Below are positions 5,535-6,673 of a DNA stretch of 6,673 nt, piece after piece. The translations under genes and the position numbers were made by a program. The notes beneath the pieces are model-generated. The model had not been told where the DNA came from. It worked only from the letters and a program-made list of their open reading frames with translations, and did no database searches. Numbering within the stretch: position 1 is the stretch's first letter; each line of letters begins with the position of its first letter. This DNA comes from Oscillospiraceae bacterium (GTDB taxonomy: Bacteria; Bacillota; Clostridia; Oscillospirales; Acutalibacteraceae): contig CACWJV010000128.1 in the NCBI GenBank assembly GCA_902761265.1, positions 1-6,673 of the forward strand. The letters are read 5' to 3'.

Positions 5535-6107
5535 CTACGCTTCCGTGCCCTGCAGACCAAGTTCTTCAGCGTGCGCCCGCATCCCTTCAATACAGATGGC
5601 GGCCACGTCCCGCAGCTCCATGCCGAGCAGTTCGCAGCCCTGCAGAATCAGCGCGCGGTCGCATTTTGCAGCAAAGCGTTTGTCCTTGAACTTTTTCATA
5701 AAGCTTTTGACTTCGAGATCGACGATCCCGTGCGGCCGCATCCGGGCGCAGGCCTGAATGATGCCGGTCAGCTCGTCCACGGTAAACAGACTTTTTTCAA
5801 GGTTCGTTTCGGGTTTCACGTCGGTGCAGATGCCGTAGCCGTGGGAAAGGATTGCGCGGATATCGGCTTCGTCCACTCCCTGCGCGCGCAAAGGCGCGGC
5901 GGTGTGCTGCAAATGTTCGTCGGGGTATTTTTCATAATCGTAGTCGTGCAGCATGCCGATCGCCTGCCAATGATCCGGGTCTTCGCCGAAATGCGCCGCC
6001 ATCGCGCCCATGGCGTAGCAGACGTTCTTTTCGTGCAGCAGCAGCGACGCTTCCTCCACCATCTGCGCGTTCAGTTCGGTTGCTCTTTGCAGTGTCAACA
6101 TCATCAT
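5535..6107 (-). CDS. HD-domain protein, predicted metal-dependent phosphohydrolase
   Basis: About 190 residues and all alpha-helical in character. The HD signature is His54-Asp55 in IGMLHDYDYEKYP, preceded by His25 or His39 as the first metal ligand, with His89 in ILSHGYG and Asp111 in FTVDELTG as the remaining conserved positions. VDELTG followed by a helical VKSFMKKFKDKRFAA segment is characteristic of the small stand-alone HD hydrolases common in Firmicutes. These are presumed nucleotide or phosphoester hydrolases; the substrate is unknown. Three consecutive ATG codons (6107, 6104, 6101) open the frame. The coordinates here use the outermost, but AAGGAGG (6110-6116) is only two bases from 6107, against five and eight for the other two, so the true start is probably 6104 or 6101. 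The gap to the upstream gene is 25 bases. Confidence 0.9.
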   Translation of the reverse strand: MMMLTLQRATELNAQMVEEASLLLHEKNVCYAMGAMAAHFGEDPDHWQAIGMLHDYDYEKYPDEHLQHTAAPLRAQGVDEADIRAILSHGYGICTDVKPETNLEKSLFTVDELTGIIQACARMRPHGIVDLEVKSFMKKFKDKRFAAKCDRALILQGCELLGMELRDVAAICIEGMRAHAEELGLQGTEA

Positions 6108-6109
6108 GT

Positions 6110-6116
6110 CCTCCTT
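6110..6116 (-). promoter_or_regulatory. ribosome binding site of the HD-domain gene
   Basis: A strong AAGGAGG on the minus strand in the 25-base gap between the two genes. The spacing to three consecutive ATG codons is two, five and eight bases, which favours initiation at the second or third. Confidence 0.75.
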
Positions 6117-6132
6117 AGACCGTATGCGGCGG

Positions 6133-6673
6133 TTATTTCAGCACCTTGCGCAAAATCGCGTCCGGTGTGTCCGGGAACAGCGTTTGCAGGTGGGTATACA
6201 ACTTTTGATAGGAATCCGCCGGCTCAAGCCGGTAGACGCGGTCGGAAAACGCGTCCCCGAACAGACGCTCCGGCGTGGCGTATTCCGCGATGCCCCAGCC
6301 GTAGGGCTTGCCGGTCTTGTCTATCGCATAGACGAAATCGCTGATCAGCACATAGCATTGCGCCTGCAGCCGGGTGATGATCGTATCAAAGCCCTTTTTG
6401 CCGTCCTTGCGGTAGTTGCCGAGCGCCTTTAGCTGCTTTGTCAGTACAGGTGCGTTTCGGTCGATCAGATCAAACAGATCCTTGTCGCGGTAGGAGGCGA
6501 GCCCTTCGTCAAACCGCGCGTCAAAATCGTAGCCGTCGCGGCGGTAGTTGGCAAAGTCGGGGAACCACTTTTCGCTGATGAACGCCGCCTTGTTTTCGAA
6601 AAACTTGCCGTAGGCGCAGCCGCTTTCGCGGATAACCGGGCCTTTCCATTCCCAGACCGGCCACGAATCGCTC
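6133..6673 (-). CDS. AlkZ-related-type protein of unknown function, 5' end outside window
   Basis: 179 residues of the C-terminal part are visible. The frame is open without a start to the right edge, so the true start lies outside; internal GTG or ATG codons should not be taken as starts. It begins with WPVWEWKGPVIRESGCAYGKFFENKAAFISEKWFPDFANYRRDGYDFDAR, in which the YGKFF..K..FIS..WFP.FANYRRDGYDFDAR pattern matches a Firmicute family that I recall being annotated AlkZ-related, after the AlkZ/YcaQ DNA glycosylases. A further block QCYVLISDFVYAIDKTGKPYGWGIAEYATPE is also typical of it. Proven glycosylase activity is not something I can support; the name rests on memory of annotation and the key N-terminal part is absent. 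No membrane segment is visible. It is the most upstream gene seen in the four-gene operon. Confidence 0.72.
   Translation of the reverse strand, partial: SDSWPVWEWKGPVIRESGCAYGKFFENKAAFISEKWFPDFANYRRDGYDFDARFDEGLASYRDKDLFDLIDRNAPVLTKQLKALGNYRKDGKKGFDTIITRLQAQCYVLISDFVYAIDKTGKPYGWGIAEYATPERLFGDAFSDRVYRLEPADSYQKLYTHLQTLFPDTPDAILRKVLK

Noticed and set aside
4686..6344. A 552-codon open frame on the plus strand across three genes
   Set aside because: It lies antisense to the reductase, the small hydrolase and the HD-domain gene, all of which have intact catalytic motifs and ribosome binding sites. Its translation resembles no family and is rich in His, Arg and Ala, as expected of a GC-rich shadow frame.
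6133..6351. A stand-alone 72-residue gene beginning at an internal GTG
   Set aside because: The frame stays open to the right edge and the upstream residues (YGKFF, FANYRRDGYDFDAR) belong to the same protein family, so this is the C-terminal part of a longer gene.

Overview
The window is a stretch of moderately GC-rich bacterial chromosome. It most likely comes from a Gram-positive Firmicute of the Clostridia, perhaps Oscillospirales-like. This rests on the strong GGAGG-type ribosome binding sites, the vegetative promoters with TTGACN and TATAAT-like boxes in AT-rich gaps, the intrinsic terminators with T-tracts, and the protein families present. The taxon is an inference. I see no rRNA, tRNA, CRISPR array, insertion sequence or phage gene.

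Left part (1-3672): a divergent MerR locus. An alpha/beta hydrolase (1-964, minus, 3' end cut by the window edge) is transcribed away from a MerR-family regulator (1071-1541, plus). The 106-base gap holds two overlapping promoters. The hydrolase promoter has a 19-base spacer, the hallmark of MerR-activated promoters. The regulator gene overlaps by four bases (ATGA) a large clan GH-D glycosidase-like gene (1538-3592), related to GH36 alpha-galactosidases. Regulator and glycosidase are therefore probably one transcript. That transcript ends at a strong terminator (3627-3672).

Middle (3625-3914): a 59-residue, very basic protein gene lies on the minus strand and runs into the glycosidase gene. 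It has a near-consensus promoter and a strong ribosome binding site. Its last codons are the terminator hairpin itself, so the hairpin is both coding sequence and the shared end of two convergent genes.

Right part (3875-6673): a four-gene minus-strand operon with gaps of 19 to 25 bases. In transcription order it contains an AlkZ-related-type protein (5' end outside the window), an HD-domain metal-dependent phosphohydrolase, a small alpha/beta hydrolase with a complete Ser-Asp-His triad, and a YdhF-like aldo/keto reductase with a complete catalytic tetrad. It closes with a GC-rich terminator (3875-3914). The operon reads as general small-molecule metabolism or stress housekeeping; no shared pathway is evident.

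I do not find a clearly new multi-gene system. The points most worth a second look are the MerR divergon with its atypical enzymes (a hydrolase with no serine at the nucleophile elbow, and a GH36-like enzyme with Asn-Asn where the acid/base Asp is expected), and the coding terminator of the small basic protein.
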